NCBI GenBank assembly: GCA_023459355.1 | Contig: JAEWUM010000033.1 | Span: 62,001-126,000 of the forward strand | DNA length: 64,000 bases | Direction of reading: 5' to 3' | Source: Bacteroidota bacterium | Lineage (GTDB): Bacteria > Bacteroidota > Bacteroidia > Bacteroidales > Paludibacteraceae | In this document: positions 54,557 to 63,546 of the stretch, one piece after another | Position numbering within the stretch: the first letter of the stretch is position 1 | Layout: the number at the start of each line of letters is the position of its first letter | Notes under the pieces: generated by a model | What the model was told of the DNA's origin: nothing | The model's input: only the letters and a program-made list of their open reading frames with translations | Database searches by the model: none | Translations under genes and position numbers: made by a program

Positions 54557-57500
54557 ATGAAAACCACATACATAAAATACATCAGCTTTTTTCTGTTATT
54601 TGCTTTTCACCTCAATGCAGGAACAATCTATTCTTTTGAAGATGGAATGGTTCCTGCTGTTTTTAAAGCAAAACGGGGCGCTTTATCCGTCAGCTCGCAA
54701 CGGGCAAAGTTGGGTTCCCGCTCTCTTCGCTGGAACTGGATTGCCAACGATACGCTTGTGGCTGCACCACTCTCCATGAACACAGCCAGCATCCAGGCTA
54801 ACGGGGGAATTACGACATGGATATATAACGAGAATCCTGCTAATCAAAAGTTGGTTTTGTGGTTTTATGAATACGAATTTTCCACCACACGGCGATGCAG
54901 CCTGGAAGTCAGCCTGAATTTCAAAGGGTGGCGTTGTATCTGGGCGCGTTTCAGAGCCGATATGGGACATACGGGATACACCCTGCGAAGCATGAAATGG
55001 GAATCGCCGAAATCGGGTTCGGGAACTTTATATATTGATTATCTCGAGTTTGTGGATAACGTGTCGTGGGAGCGCATCTCAGACCTGCAATATAAGGTTA
55101 ACAATACCTCCGCTGAGCTGGTCGATTTTGTTGCCGTCAGAAATTATCCTCCACAAGCTCCCGCAAATATTGTTACACAAGAGCAGAAAGATGCTGTACA
55201 AACGCTCAAAAAACGGATTGACGACTGGCATCTGGGAAGCGGACAATTTGACGATAATCCGGTTTTTATTTCACGCAAGAACTCATTTAACAGCTATGTG
55301 CAAACGGCTTTGAACAGGGTTCCGGATTTGTCGCTCGAAACACTCCCTGATGGTACTGTTAATGGAGAAGGTTTATATCCGATGGATTTCTACAATACGG
55401 TTGTTGATGGTGTAAATGTAAAAACATTCAGGGATGTCAATGAAAAATATATGATTCAGTTGGCTTATGATGCTATAAAAAACGACAAAGCGAGTTCGCG
55501 TGAATTGATACTGAAAATTTTTGACTGGTACCACGATCAGGGATGGGCCGACGGAAGTGCATTAGGCCGACTTCGTTTTGAAATGCTGAGAAGTTCCGGG
55601 TTCTTTCATGCGGCTTATTTGATGAGAGACGCGATGACAACAGACCGATATGAACGGGTTATGAAAGCTTTTTACTGGTATAGTTTGTTTGGAAATGTAT
55701 ATGTTACACCCGAAAATAAAGGAGAAACAGCTGATCAGATAAGAGCACTTATGATGCCAAAATTACTGTATGCTGTTGCCATGCAGGATGAGAAACAACA
55801 GGTTGCAGCCTTGCAAAGTTTTAAAGCGTATGCCGACAATGCTTTTTCGCCGGCGCAGGGTTATCTCGGATGTCTGAAACCCGACTATTCGGGATATCAT
55901 CATCGCGGACCCTATTACAGTGCATATTATCCTGATGCCTTGTATATAGGCGCTTTGATATACTATTTACTTTCGGATACACCTTATGCACTCAGCACAG
56001 AAACCTATAACCATTTGAAAAACGGATTGCTCACCTTCCGGTTCATGTGCGCGGGGTATGATGTCCCGGGTGCAACGACCGGACGTTTCCCCACTCAAAC
56101 CCAGGTTTTGGACAAACTGCTACCTGCCTATGCATACCTGGCGCTTGCAACGGAGACTCCTGATGCCGGACTGACGCAGGCATTTAAAAGTTATTGGTTT
56201 CCGGCAATAGAACCGCTTAAATCATTGATTTCAAGAGTACGTTCTGATATTACCTTTAAAAATGCCCCGGGAGAAGTCGAGAAAATGCTCGCGTTATCGT
56301 TATCTCCACTCCCGGCTGAAAAAAATCCTGTCGGGACGAAGTTTATGCCTTATTCGGGATTACTGATCTCAAGACAGTCCGATTGGATACTGACTGCCAA
56401 AGGATACAGTAAATACATCTGGGATTTTGAAAGTTCCTCGACTGAAAATCTTTACGGCAGGTACCTGAGTTACGGACATATCGAGTTGTCAAACATAAAA
56501 AACGGTTTTAAAAGTTACAGACCTGCGAATGCTGCATGGGATTGGAGTCATATTCCGGGAACAACAACGAAGTATCTTACAAAAGATGAACTTAATGCTC
56601 AAAATAATGGCGCTTTACACCGGAATTTCTCTGATGAAGCTTTTTTGGGAGGAATTGCATTCAATCAAACCAGTTCGGTTTTTGCCAATCATTTGCATGA
56701 TAACACATTCGATAAGAGTTTTTATGCCCGGAAATCTGTTTTCCAGTTCGATAGCATTTACACTTGCCTGGGAAGCGGAATAAAAAGCAGTGACAATGGT
56801 CATGCGGTTCATACAACCCTGTTTCAGAATCAAAAAGTAAATGCTTCGGATGTTCTACTTATCAATGGCGGCGAATCGGTTCAAAACCAGACCGGGTTAA
56901 CCATACCTGCTATTAAGGATAACTACGGTAATGCATATCTGGTAAAAGAAGGAAGCGTCAGTACAGAGCTTGGTTCTTCTTTCTTGACGGCTTTTGTTAA
57001 TCATGGGAAGGCCGTGAAAAACGGAAAATATGCCTATCAGATTATAACCGGAGTTTCAGATGAGGATTTGGAAGTTCTAAGTGTTTCGCAAAACAATCCT
57101 GTTGAAGTATTGAAGTTCAATGAATCTGCACACATTGTTCATCATCATCCCTCAAAGACATTTGCTGCCGTTGTTTTTGATGTTTCTGCTGCTGTAAATA
57201 CCGGAAAATTATATGGGGTGAACATTCCTGCGATTATTGTAATGCAGGAACGTGATGACACACTTGAAATAGCTTTTTCCGATCCTGATATGCACAGACC
57301 AAGCGCTTCCGATATTTCATCATTATCCGGCGATGCGATAAGAGCAGCAGGAAATGTTTCCACAGTCAGCATGGAGTTAAATGGTGAATTTGAATTGATT
57401 TCGTCAGATGTGGATGTGTCGGTGTTAAAGACCGTTCCGGGGAAAACCACCATCGAGTATGCAGGTGCGAAGGCAGGAGAAACATACCGCGTTTTACTGA

Positions 57501-57769
57501 AATTGCCTGCGACATCAGTTACAGAACAGGGAGATTCGACCGGAATAAGGTTCCGGCTTTACAACAGGAATAATCATGTTTACAGGATAGAATCTGATTC
57601 GGGGAGCGTGTTTAATTATACAATATTAAACCTGACCGGCTCTCTGTTGTTTGGCAAAAAAAATGTGATGTTCGCCGATGATATTAGTTTACAGGATCTT
57701 CCGGGTGGAATTTATTTTTTAAATCTGCACTCGGAAGATGGAAGAAAGTGTATGAGGTTATTACGTTAA
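54557..57769 (+). CDS. Divergent PL8-family lyase homologue with T9SS sorting domain (locus 2)
   Basis: 1070 residues; signal peptide ends near HLNAG. PL8 architecture: N-terminal sandwich (YSFEDGMVPAVFKAKRG ... YIDYLEFVDN), toroid with DQGWADGSALGRLRFEML, beta-sandwiches with WDWSHIPGTTTKY, and a T9SS sorting domain (ILNLTGSLLFGKKN...GGIYFLNLHSEDG). His449 is followed by YHHRGPYYSAYY, one residue longer between His and Tyr than in the three other PL8 proteins; Arg510 lies in TTGRFP. The HHxGY loop is absent. It is the only PL8 in a heparan locus, so a different glycosaminoglycan or linkage may be attacked, or it may bind without cutting. Confidence 0.8.
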   Translation: MKTTYIKYISFFLLFAFHLNAGTIYSFEDGMVPAVFKAKRGALSVSSQRAKLGSRSLRWNWIANDTLVAAPLSMNTASIQANGGITTWIYNENPANQKLVLWFYEYEFSTTRRCSLEVSLNFKGWRCIWARFRADMGHTGYTLRSMKWESPKSGSGTLYIDYLEFVDNVSWERISDLQYKVNNTSAELVDFVAVRNYPPQAPANIVTQEQKDAVQTLKKRIDDWHLGSGQFDDNPVFISRKNSFNSYVQTALNRVPDLSLETLPDGTVNGEGLYPMDFYNTVVDGVNVKTFRDVNEKYMIQLAYDAIKNDKASSRELILKIFDWYHDQGWADGSALGRLRFEMLRSSGFFHAAYLMRDAMTTDRYERVMKAFYWYSLFGNVYVTPENKGETADQIRALMMPKLLYAVAMQDEKQQVAALQSFKAYADNAFSPAQGYLGCLKPDYSGYHHRGPYYSAYYPDALYIGALIYYLLSDTPYALSTETYNHLKNGLLTFRFMCAGYDVPGATTGRFPTQTQVLDKLLPAYAYLALATETPDAGLTQAFKSYWFPAIEPLKSLISRVRSDITFKNAPGEVEKMLALSLSPLPAEKNPVGTKFMPYSGLLISRQSDWILTAKGYSKYIWDFESSSTENLYGRYLSYGHIELSNIKNGFKSYRPANAAWDWSHIPGTTTKYLTKDELNAQNNGALHRNFSDEAFLGGIAFNQTSSVFANHLHDNTFDKSFYARKSVFQFDSIYTCLGSGIKSSDNGHAVHTTLFQNQKVNASDVLLINGGESVQNQTGLTIPAIKDNYGNAYLVKEGSVSTELGSSFLTAFVNHGKAVKNGKYAYQIITGVSDEDLEVLSVSQNNPVEVLKFNESAHIVHHHPSKTFAAVVFDVSAAVNTGKLYGVNIPAIIVMQERDDTLEIAFSDPDMHRPSASDISSLSGDAIRAAGNVSTVSMELNGEFELISSDVDVSVLKTVPGKTTIEYAGAKAGETYRVLLKLPATSVTEQGDSTGIRFRLYNRNNHVYRIESDSGSVFNYTILNLTGSLLFGKKNVMFADDISLQDLPGGIYFLNLHSEDGRKCMRLLR

Positions 57770-57849
57770 TATTATTTATTCAAAAAAAACGGGGTACCAT
57801 GTTTGCGCCCGGTAATGATAGGTAGTCATAAATTATAAGTTATTTTTAT

Positions 57850-59403
57850 ATGCAGAAAAGTCTGATTTTAACATCTGTTGCGCTGGTAAGTCTGAGTTCA
57901 TGTCATCAGCAGGCTTTGAGAAAGAAGCAGCCCAATATCATCTTTATGATGACCGATGACCATACCACACAGGCTATGACGTGTTATGGTGGAACATTGA
58001 TACAAACACCCAATCTCGACAGAATTGCCAACGAAGGGATGCGTTTTGATAATTGTTATGTCACCAATGCTATTTCAGGTCCTTCACGGGCATGCATTCT
58101 TACCGGAAAATTCAGTCATGTGAATGGGTACAAAGATAATTTCTCCACTGCGTTCAATGGAGATCAGCAAACTTTCCCAAAACTGTTTCAGCAAGCCGGA
58201 TATCAGACTGCTATGATAGGGAAGTGGCACCTGATATCTCAACCTCAGGGATTTGACTACTGGAGTATTCTTTCCGGAGATCATGAACAGGGACATTACT
58301 ATCAGCCTGAGTTCAACGAAAATGGTAAAATCATCACCGAACAAGGGTATGTAACCGACATCGTTACGGATAAAACAATACGATTTCTGGAAAAACGTGA
58401 TAAGTCTAAACCTTTTATGGTTATGTACCATCAAAAAGCTCCTCACAGAAACTGGATGCCCGCACAACGCCACCTGGGTAAATTCAATGATGTCGTTTTC
58501 AAGGAACCGGCAAACTTGTTTGACAACTACGAAACCCGTTCACGTGCCGCATCAGAACAGGATATGAGTGTTGAAAAAACGCTCAAAGACCGCTGGGATC
58601 TAAAAATAGCCACGCGCGAAGAGTTAAATGATACGACCAATAAAGATAAGTTTTATCAGGCATACCACCGGATGACGGATAAAGAAAAAGACCGCTGGGA
58701 TCAGGCTTATGCCGGAAGAATCAAAGAATTCCGGGAGAAGAAGATGGAAGGTAAAGAATTGGTCAGATGGAAATATCAGCAATACATGCGCGATTATCTG
58801 GCAACAACACTCGCGGTGGACGATAACGTGGGGCGGCTGCTCAAATACCTCGAAGATATAGGAGAACTCGATAATACCATCATTGTATATACATCTGATC
58901 AGGGATTCTTCCTGGGCGAACATGGATGGTTCGATAAGCGGTTCATGTATGAGGAGTGCCAGCGAATGCCATTGCTGATCAGGTATCCTAAAGTAATCCG
59001 GGGCGGTTCATCGACCAATGCAATGACCATGAATGTTGATTTTGCTCCCACTTTACTGGATATGGCCGGTCTGAAGGTTCCCGCAGATATGCAGGGGAAA
59101 TCTTTTCTTCCGGTGCTGAAGAACAAAGGTAAAGTTCCTGATAACTGGAGAAAATCAGTTTATTATCAGTATTATGAATATCCCGGAGAACACCATGTAA
59201 AAAGACATTATGGCATCAGAACCATTGATTATAAGCTGATACATTTTTATAATGACATTGACGAATGGGAATTATATGATTTAAAAAACGACCCTTTTGA
59301 AATGAATAATGTATATCATGACCCATCGTATAAGGATATTAAGAATGCATTGATTGAGGAACTTCGTGCAACCCAAAAAGAGTTAAAAGTAGAAGAAATA
59401 TAA
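57850..59403 (+). CDS. S1 sulfatase, N-acetylglucosamine-6-O-sulfatase-like, lipoprotein
   Basis: 517 residues; lipoprotein signal with LSSC (MQKSLILTSVALVSLSSC). Metal site NIIFMMTDDHTTQAM, Ser76 in SGPSRACILTGKFSH, GKWHL, HQKAPHRNW, YTSDQGFFLGEHGWFDKRF, and the late GIRTIDYKLIHFY, WELYDLKNDPFEMNN. The text resembles Bacteroides thetaiotaomicron BT4656-type S1_11 enzymes that remove 6-O-sulfate from GlcNAc/GlcNS. It is encoded 80 bases after the PL8 gene and 17 before the DUF3604 gene. Periplasm-facing lipoprotein. Specificity inferred from overall resemblance and from the heparinase genes. Confidence 0.88.
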   Translation: MQKSLILTSVALVSLSSCHQQALRKKQPNIIFMMTDDHTTQAMTCYGGTLIQTPNLDRIANEGMRFDNCYVTNAISGPSRACILTGKFSHVNGYKDNFSTAFNGDQQTFPKLFQQAGYQTAMIGKWHLISQPQGFDYWSILSGDHEQGHYYQPEFNENGKIITEQGYVTDIVTDKTIRFLEKRDKSKPFMVMYHQKAPHRNWMPAQRHLGKFNDVVFKEPANLFDNYETRSRAASEQDMSVEKTLKDRWDLKIATREELNDTTNKDKFYQAYHRMTDKEKDRWDQAYAGRIKEFREKKMEGKELVRWKYQQYMRDYLATTLAVDDNVGRLLKYLEDIGELDNTIIVYTSDQGFFLGEHGWFDKRFMYEECQRMPLLIRYPKVIRGGSSTNAMTMNVDFAPTLLDMAGLKVPADMQGKSFLPVLKNKGKVPDNWRKSVYYQYYEYPGEHHVKRHYGIRTIDYKLIHFYNDIDEWELYDLKNDPFEMNNVYHDPSYKDIKNALIEELRATQKELKVEEI

Positions 59404-59420
59404 ACAAAAAACATAGTAGT

Positions 59421-61043
59421 ATGAAAATCAGATTTTTAAACGTATTATTAACTGCGACAGGTCTCCTGACACTCGTAGCCTGCAATTCCGGGAAACAACA
59501 AGCTGCCGAAGATAAAACTGACAATTACGATTCCCTGAATATCTATTTCGGTGATATTCATAATCATTGTAATCTAACATACGGACATGGAGATATGCGT
59601 GAGGCTTTTGAAGCGGCGAAACAACAGCTCGACTTTGTGTCGGTGACTCCACATGCTGCCTGGCCCGATATCCCGGGCAGGGATGATTCCCGTTTGTCGT
59701 GGGTGATTGATTACCATACTTCAGCTTTCGAAAGATTGCGTAAAACCGGTTGGCAGGAGTATGTGCGCATGACGAATGAATATAACAGGGAAGGTGAGTT
59801 TCTGACCTTCCTGTCGTATGAGTATCACAGCATGAAATATGGTGATCATGTGGCTTTGAATTACCGCCTGGATGCTCCTTTGCTGGAAGCGAATTCGGTT
59901 CCCGAACTGATGAAAAAACTAAAAGATGAAAAAGCATTTGTAACGCCTCATCACATGGGATATCAGGAAGGTTTCAGGGGGTATGCCTGGAAGTATTTTA
60001 ATCCCGGAAAAACGCCTTTTGTCGAAATCTATTCTCGTCACGGTCTGGCTGAAGAAGACCTGGGTGATTTTACCAACCTGCACGACATGGGACCTCGTAA
60101 TTTTGAAGGAACCATGCTTTACGGTTTGAATCAGGGACATAAGTTCGGGGTAATCGGATCGACCGACCAACATGCCGGATATCCCGGAAGTTACGGCGAC
60201 GGTCTTATTGCTGTTATTGCTCCGACCAATACCCGCGACGCCATTTGGGAAGCCATGGAGAAACGCCATGTTTATTGTGTTACAGGAGATAAAATCAAAC
60301 TTGATTTCCGCATCAATGAAGCCATCATGGGGGATGAAATCAAAGGAAATAAAAGAAAAATCAGTGTTAAAGTAGAAGGTCAGAATTTTATCGATTACAT
60401 GGATATCATTAAAAACGGCAAACGCCTGGTGCGTGTCGATGGTCCTTTCTCGAATGAAAAGATTGATAAAGATGTTGTAAGAGCTAAAATTAAAGTGGAA
60501 TTTGGTTGGAACCGTTTTGATGAACCGGTACACTGGCAGGGAAACCTGTCTCTCTCTGAAGGAACCATTCATCAGGTTACACCTTGTTTCAGGGGTGCCG
60601 CTTTTACTGCTCCGCAGAAAGATAAAATAGGAAAAACTGATTTGCATGGAACACTGGTCAATCGTATTCTTGAACAATCGGACCAAAAAGTGGTGTTGGA
60701 TATGTACACAACTAAAAACCCGAACACACTTACCCCGGCAACACAGGCTGTAATTTTAGATGTAACCATGCCGAAAAATGCAAAATTGACAGCCGATTTT
60801 AACGGGAAAAAATTTGAATATACCATGGAGCAATTGCTGAACGGAACTTATTCAAACTTCATGATAGGTTGGTTGAGTGAAGCCATCCAGTTTCACCGGG
60901 CTGCCCCGGAACAGGCGTATACAATTGAATACGAGATGACTGATAACGAAGTTGAGCAAGATACGGATTATTATTATGTTCGTGTTCGTCAGCGTGATAA
61001 TAACTGGGCTTTCAGTTCTGCAATATGGGTTGATAAAGAGTAG
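59421..61043 (+). CDS. DUF3604/PHP-like metallohydrolase lipoprotein
   Basis: 540 residues; lipoprotein signal MKIRFLNVLLTATGLLTLVA then C. DUF3604 belongs to the PHP superfamily of metal hydrolases: GDIHNHC at 44-50 (His47, His49), VTPHAAW, Glu in FLSYEYHS, His177/His178 (TPHHMG), and Asp249/His251 in STDQHAGYPGSYG. The metal set thus looks complete. A C-terminal beta-rich half follows (~280-540). Family function is not established to me; PHP members cleave phosphoesters. In this operon directly after three sulfatase genes, an esterase acting on sulfated or phosphorylated glycan fragments is a reasonable guess. It converges on tamL with only 4 bases between stops. Confidence 0.8.
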   Translation: MKIRFLNVLLTATGLLTLVACNSGKQQAAEDKTDNYDSLNIYFGDIHNHCNLTYGHGDMREAFEAAKQQLDFVSVTPHAAWPDIPGRDDSRLSWVIDYHTSAFERLRKTGWQEYVRMTNEYNREGEFLTFLSYEYHSMKYGDHVALNYRLDAPLLEANSVPELMKKLKDEKAFVTPHHMGYQEGFRGYAWKYFNPGKTPFVEIYSRHGLAEEDLGDFTNLHDMGPRNFEGTMLYGLNQGHKFGVIGSTDQHAGYPGSYGDGLIAVIAPTNTRDAIWEAMEKRHVYCVTGDKIKLDFRINEAIMGDEIKGNKRKISVKVEGQNFIDYMDIIKNGKRLVRVDGPFSNEKIDKDVVRAKIKVEFGWNRFDEPVHWQGNLSLSEGTIHQVTPCFRGAAFTAPQKDKIGKTDLHGTLVNRILEQSDQKVVLDMYTTKNPNTLTPATQAVILDVTMPKNAKLTADFNGKKFEYTMEQLLNGTYSNFMIGWLSEAIQFHRAAPEQAYTIEYEMTDNEVEQDTDYYYVRVRQRDNNWAFSSAIWVDKE

Positions 61044-61047
61044 TTGA

Positions 61048-63318
61048 TTAAAACGGATACCCGATTGCCACATTCAGCATCAGATTTTCTTTTCTCCAAT
61101 CTGATGCAAAAGGATTAAATTCTTGTACCACCCAGCGGTTACCCGGTGAAAGCCAGGGTTTCCGCAGGGGAGTGGCAAGATCGAATCGCAATACGAAGAA
61201 AGATACGTCAAACCTTAATCCGATACCTGCGCCAACTGCCAGCTCATCAATACATGTACTGATATTAAACGGTGAACCGGTTGGCGACGGATTTGAAGGT
61301 TGTAGCCAGACATTCCCTGCATCGATAAACAGAGCGCCTTTCAGAAAACTGTAGATGTCGAAACGATATTCGGCATTAAGTTCGAGCTTGATATCGCCAC
61401 CTAATTGTGTAAAGCCGCTGGAGTTCGTTTGCTGGTAACTACCGGGACCGACAGAATTAATCGGGAATGCCCGGATACTCGACGGTCCGCCACTGAAGAA
61501 CTGCTTGTTATAAGGCAGGGTGGCTGAATTTCCATACGCTTTTGCCACACCTCCAATGAATCGCAGGGCAAGCAGGTGTTTGTCGCTGAAACGTTGATAC
61601 ATACGGCTATCTATGCCAATCTTGACAAACTGGGCGTAAACGGAACCTAAAAGAGTGACCGGATTATCATTCGAAGGTGTAACTCCTCCGATGGAGCTAA
61701 TGGCTGAAAATACATTTCCTGCTGATTCAGCAGTTATATTCAGGTAAAATTGCGTGGGTTTCTTGCTGATGGTTTGTTCGTTGTAGGTATAAGCATAGCT
61801 CATTCCGGCTACAAACTGTTCTTCATAACTCTTTTTAAGGATGGGGTTGGCGGCAAGCAAGTCCTGAAAAGCCTGTGATTCGTTCATCAGTTCTGTGTTG
61901 CTGACACTCACGGGATTCAGTTCGTGATCACTTTTGATGTCCTTTCTCCATTTATATCCGTAATTGAATTGTACATTCCGCAGATCGAAATAATCCATCC
62001 TCCGCATAAAATTGTATGATAAGACTATCCGGGTTTGTGGTGTATACAAGCGATTTGTAGCAGGAACACGGAATGGCACCAGTAAACGAGGGAAAATCAG
62101 TTCAATTTGAGGATTGAATGAATAAGAGAAGAGATTCTCGTTTAATCTGTTCAATTGAGCTTCAAAGGCTCCGGCCAGATTCAGTTTCAATAATTCGGAC
62201 CCACCAAAAGTATTTCTATTCAGTAAACTCACATTCATACGCGGACCAGTATAGTTATTCGATTTGGTTACCAAATCCATTTCGGCACGTAAGGTATTCA
62301 GGGGCAGGGGAGTGAGGCGAATATCTGCATTCAGCCGGTTGCTGTCGGTTTCAGTGAAATGTACCTGTACAAACCTGAAATTGCCCATCGACATCAACCG
62401 GTTCAATGTAAGTTGGTGATTTTGTCGTGTATACAATTCATGCTCATTCATAAACAGAGCCCGCTGTAAAACCGACGGACGAATTGGCTTACCGTTTAAA
62501 TCACTGATATAGCTTTTCTGATTATATGTTGTTGTATCTTTTATTGAGGATGACTGCAAGGTATAATGCTGATCAACCGAAACCTGTCCGATATAAAATG
62601 GTTTCAGCGCTTCTGCCGGTACGTCATTTTTTAAACTCAATTGCAGGTTGAAGGTATTGCCCCCGGATGCTAAGGTGTCAATCCTGAATATCAAATAGTC
62701 AGGATTAAAATAGAAATATCCTCTGTCTTTTAATAAAGCATCAATACGGATTCTTTCGTTTTTCAGCACATCAAGCTGATAAGCCATGCCAGGCTTAATC
62801 TGTGATGCCTGCGTGTTTTCAGCAAGTAGTTTTTGTATGTTGTTATCTCGAATATTAATGCTGTATTCGTTCAGTTTGTATGGGGCATGTACATCAGCCG
62901 TATAAATCAGTTGGGCTGTTTTCTTTTTTTCTACAATCTTGCTGGTAGTGCGACTGTTAAATACCCCTATATTAAATAATTGTGTATCAATAATCTCCGA
63001 TACGGCTTCTTTTCTTACATCACGCAACAACACCGGTGGTTCTCCTTTTTCTTTCAACCATTTTTTGAATTTGCTTTTCGGGTTTTCACCTGCTATCTGA
63101 TAGAGCCATAACCTGGGTCGCATGCCCAGTAAGCTGCTGTTGGGTTCTGGTCGCAATGCCTGTGAAGCGGTTGACTTTATACGGCTCTCATCAATTATCT
63201 CCTCGCTTTCCACATGTATTTCCGCACCGGTGTAAAGCAGTTCGCCTTCAGCCAGTCGCTTCGTACCTGTGCAGGATGCCAGAATAATAACGAGAAATAT
63301 GTTATTTATTATTTTCAT
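61048..63318 (-). CDS. tamL: TamL: lipoprotein-type BamA/TamA family outer-membrane protein
   Basis: 756 residues from the ATG at 63318-63316, chosen because MKIINNIFLVIILASC gives a lipoprotein signal; the frame opens further upstream but that part runs into a palindrome. The lipidated Cys is followed by TGTKRLAEGELLYTG, typical of TamL (TKxLxxGExLY). POTRA-like domains (~30-330) are followed by a 16-strand Omp85 barrel (~370-756) with FSGGPSSIRAFPINSVGPGSY, the conserved strand with the (V/I)RG(Y/F)-type motif region, GALFIDAGNVW and FDLATPLRKPW. It works in insertion of outer-membrane proteins or lipids with the TamB encoded just upstream. Confidence 0.9.
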   Translation of the reverse strand: MKIINNIFLVIILASCTGTKRLAEGELLYTGAEIHVESEEIIDESRIKSTASQALRPEPNSSLLGMRPRLWLYQIAGENPKSKFKKWLKEKGEPPVLLRDVRKEAVSEIIDTQLFNIGVFNSRTTSKIVEKKKTAQLIYTADVHAPYKLNEYSINIRDNNIQKLLAENTQASQIKPGMAYQLDVLKNERIRIDALLKDRGYFYFNPDYLIFRIDTLASGGNTFNLQLSLKNDVPAEALKPFYIGQVSVDQHYTLQSSSIKDTTTYNQKSYISDLNGKPIRPSVLQRALFMNEHELYTRQNHQLTLNRLMSMGNFRFVQVHFTETDSNRLNADIRLTPLPLNTLRAEMDLVTKSNNYTGPRMNVSLLNRNTFGGSELLKLNLAGAFEAQLNRLNENLFSYSFNPQIELIFPRLLVPFRVPATNRLYTPQTRIVLSYNFMRRMDYFDLRNVQFNYGYKWRKDIKSDHELNPVSVSNTELMNESQAFQDLLAANPILKKSYEEQFVAGMSYAYTYNEQTISKKPTQFYLNITAESAGNVFSAISSIGGVTPSNDNPVTLLGSVYAQFVKIGIDSRMYQRFSDKHLLALRFIGGVAKAYGNSATLPYNKQFFSGGPSSIRAFPINSVGPGSYQQTNSSGFTQLGGDIKLELNAEYRFDIYSFLKGALFIDAGNVWLQPSNPSPTGSPFNISTCIDELAVGAGIGLRFDVSFFVLRFDLATPLRKPWLSPGNRWVVQEFNPFASDWRKENLMLNVAIGYPF

Positions 63319-63348
63319 TTTTATAATTATTGTAGAACCCACGGCCAT

Positions 63349-63376
63349 GTAGAGACGCACGGCCGTGCGTCTCTAC
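63349..63376. repeat. 28-bp GTAGAGACGCACGG palindrome
   Basis: Perfect palindrome with arm GTAGAGACGCACGG. Same as the element at 14044-14071 except that A-T pairs are replaced by G-C at the fourth inner position on both arms (ACACAC to ACGCAC), so pairing is kept. Located upstream of tamL on its transcript. Confidence 0.85.
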
Positions 63377-63546
63377 ATTTCACATTTACCATTTTACGTT
63401 TCCCATTTCCCATTTTACGTTTCCCATTTTACGTTTCCCATTTCCCATTTCCCATTTCCCATTTTACGTTTCCCATTTCCCGTTTCCCGTTTTCCCGTTT
63501 CCCGTTTTCCTGTTTCCCGTTATTCATTATTCGTTATTCGTTATTC
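63377..63546. repeat. Low-complexity TTTCCCA / TTTTACG array between tamB and tamL
   Basis: About 170 bases of short units: TTTCCCAT, TTTTACGTTTCCC, TTTCCCG and finally TTATTCG. No spacer-repeat order as in CRISPR. On the tamB-tamL transcript it is purine-rich (GGGAAA runs). The last TTATTCG units overlap the end of tamB: they encode its final residues and stop. Together with the palindrome it fills the 63319-63533 gap. Confidence 0.8.

Noticed and set aside
59919..60686. 255-codon minus-strand open frame, and a second of 169 codons at 59428-59937
   Set aside because: Both are antisense to the DUF3604 gene, which has a lipoprotein signal and full metal motifs; the antisense peptides show no family features.
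63377..63546. CRISPR-like array
   Set aside because: Units are 7-13 bases without unique spacers, and no cas gene is near.
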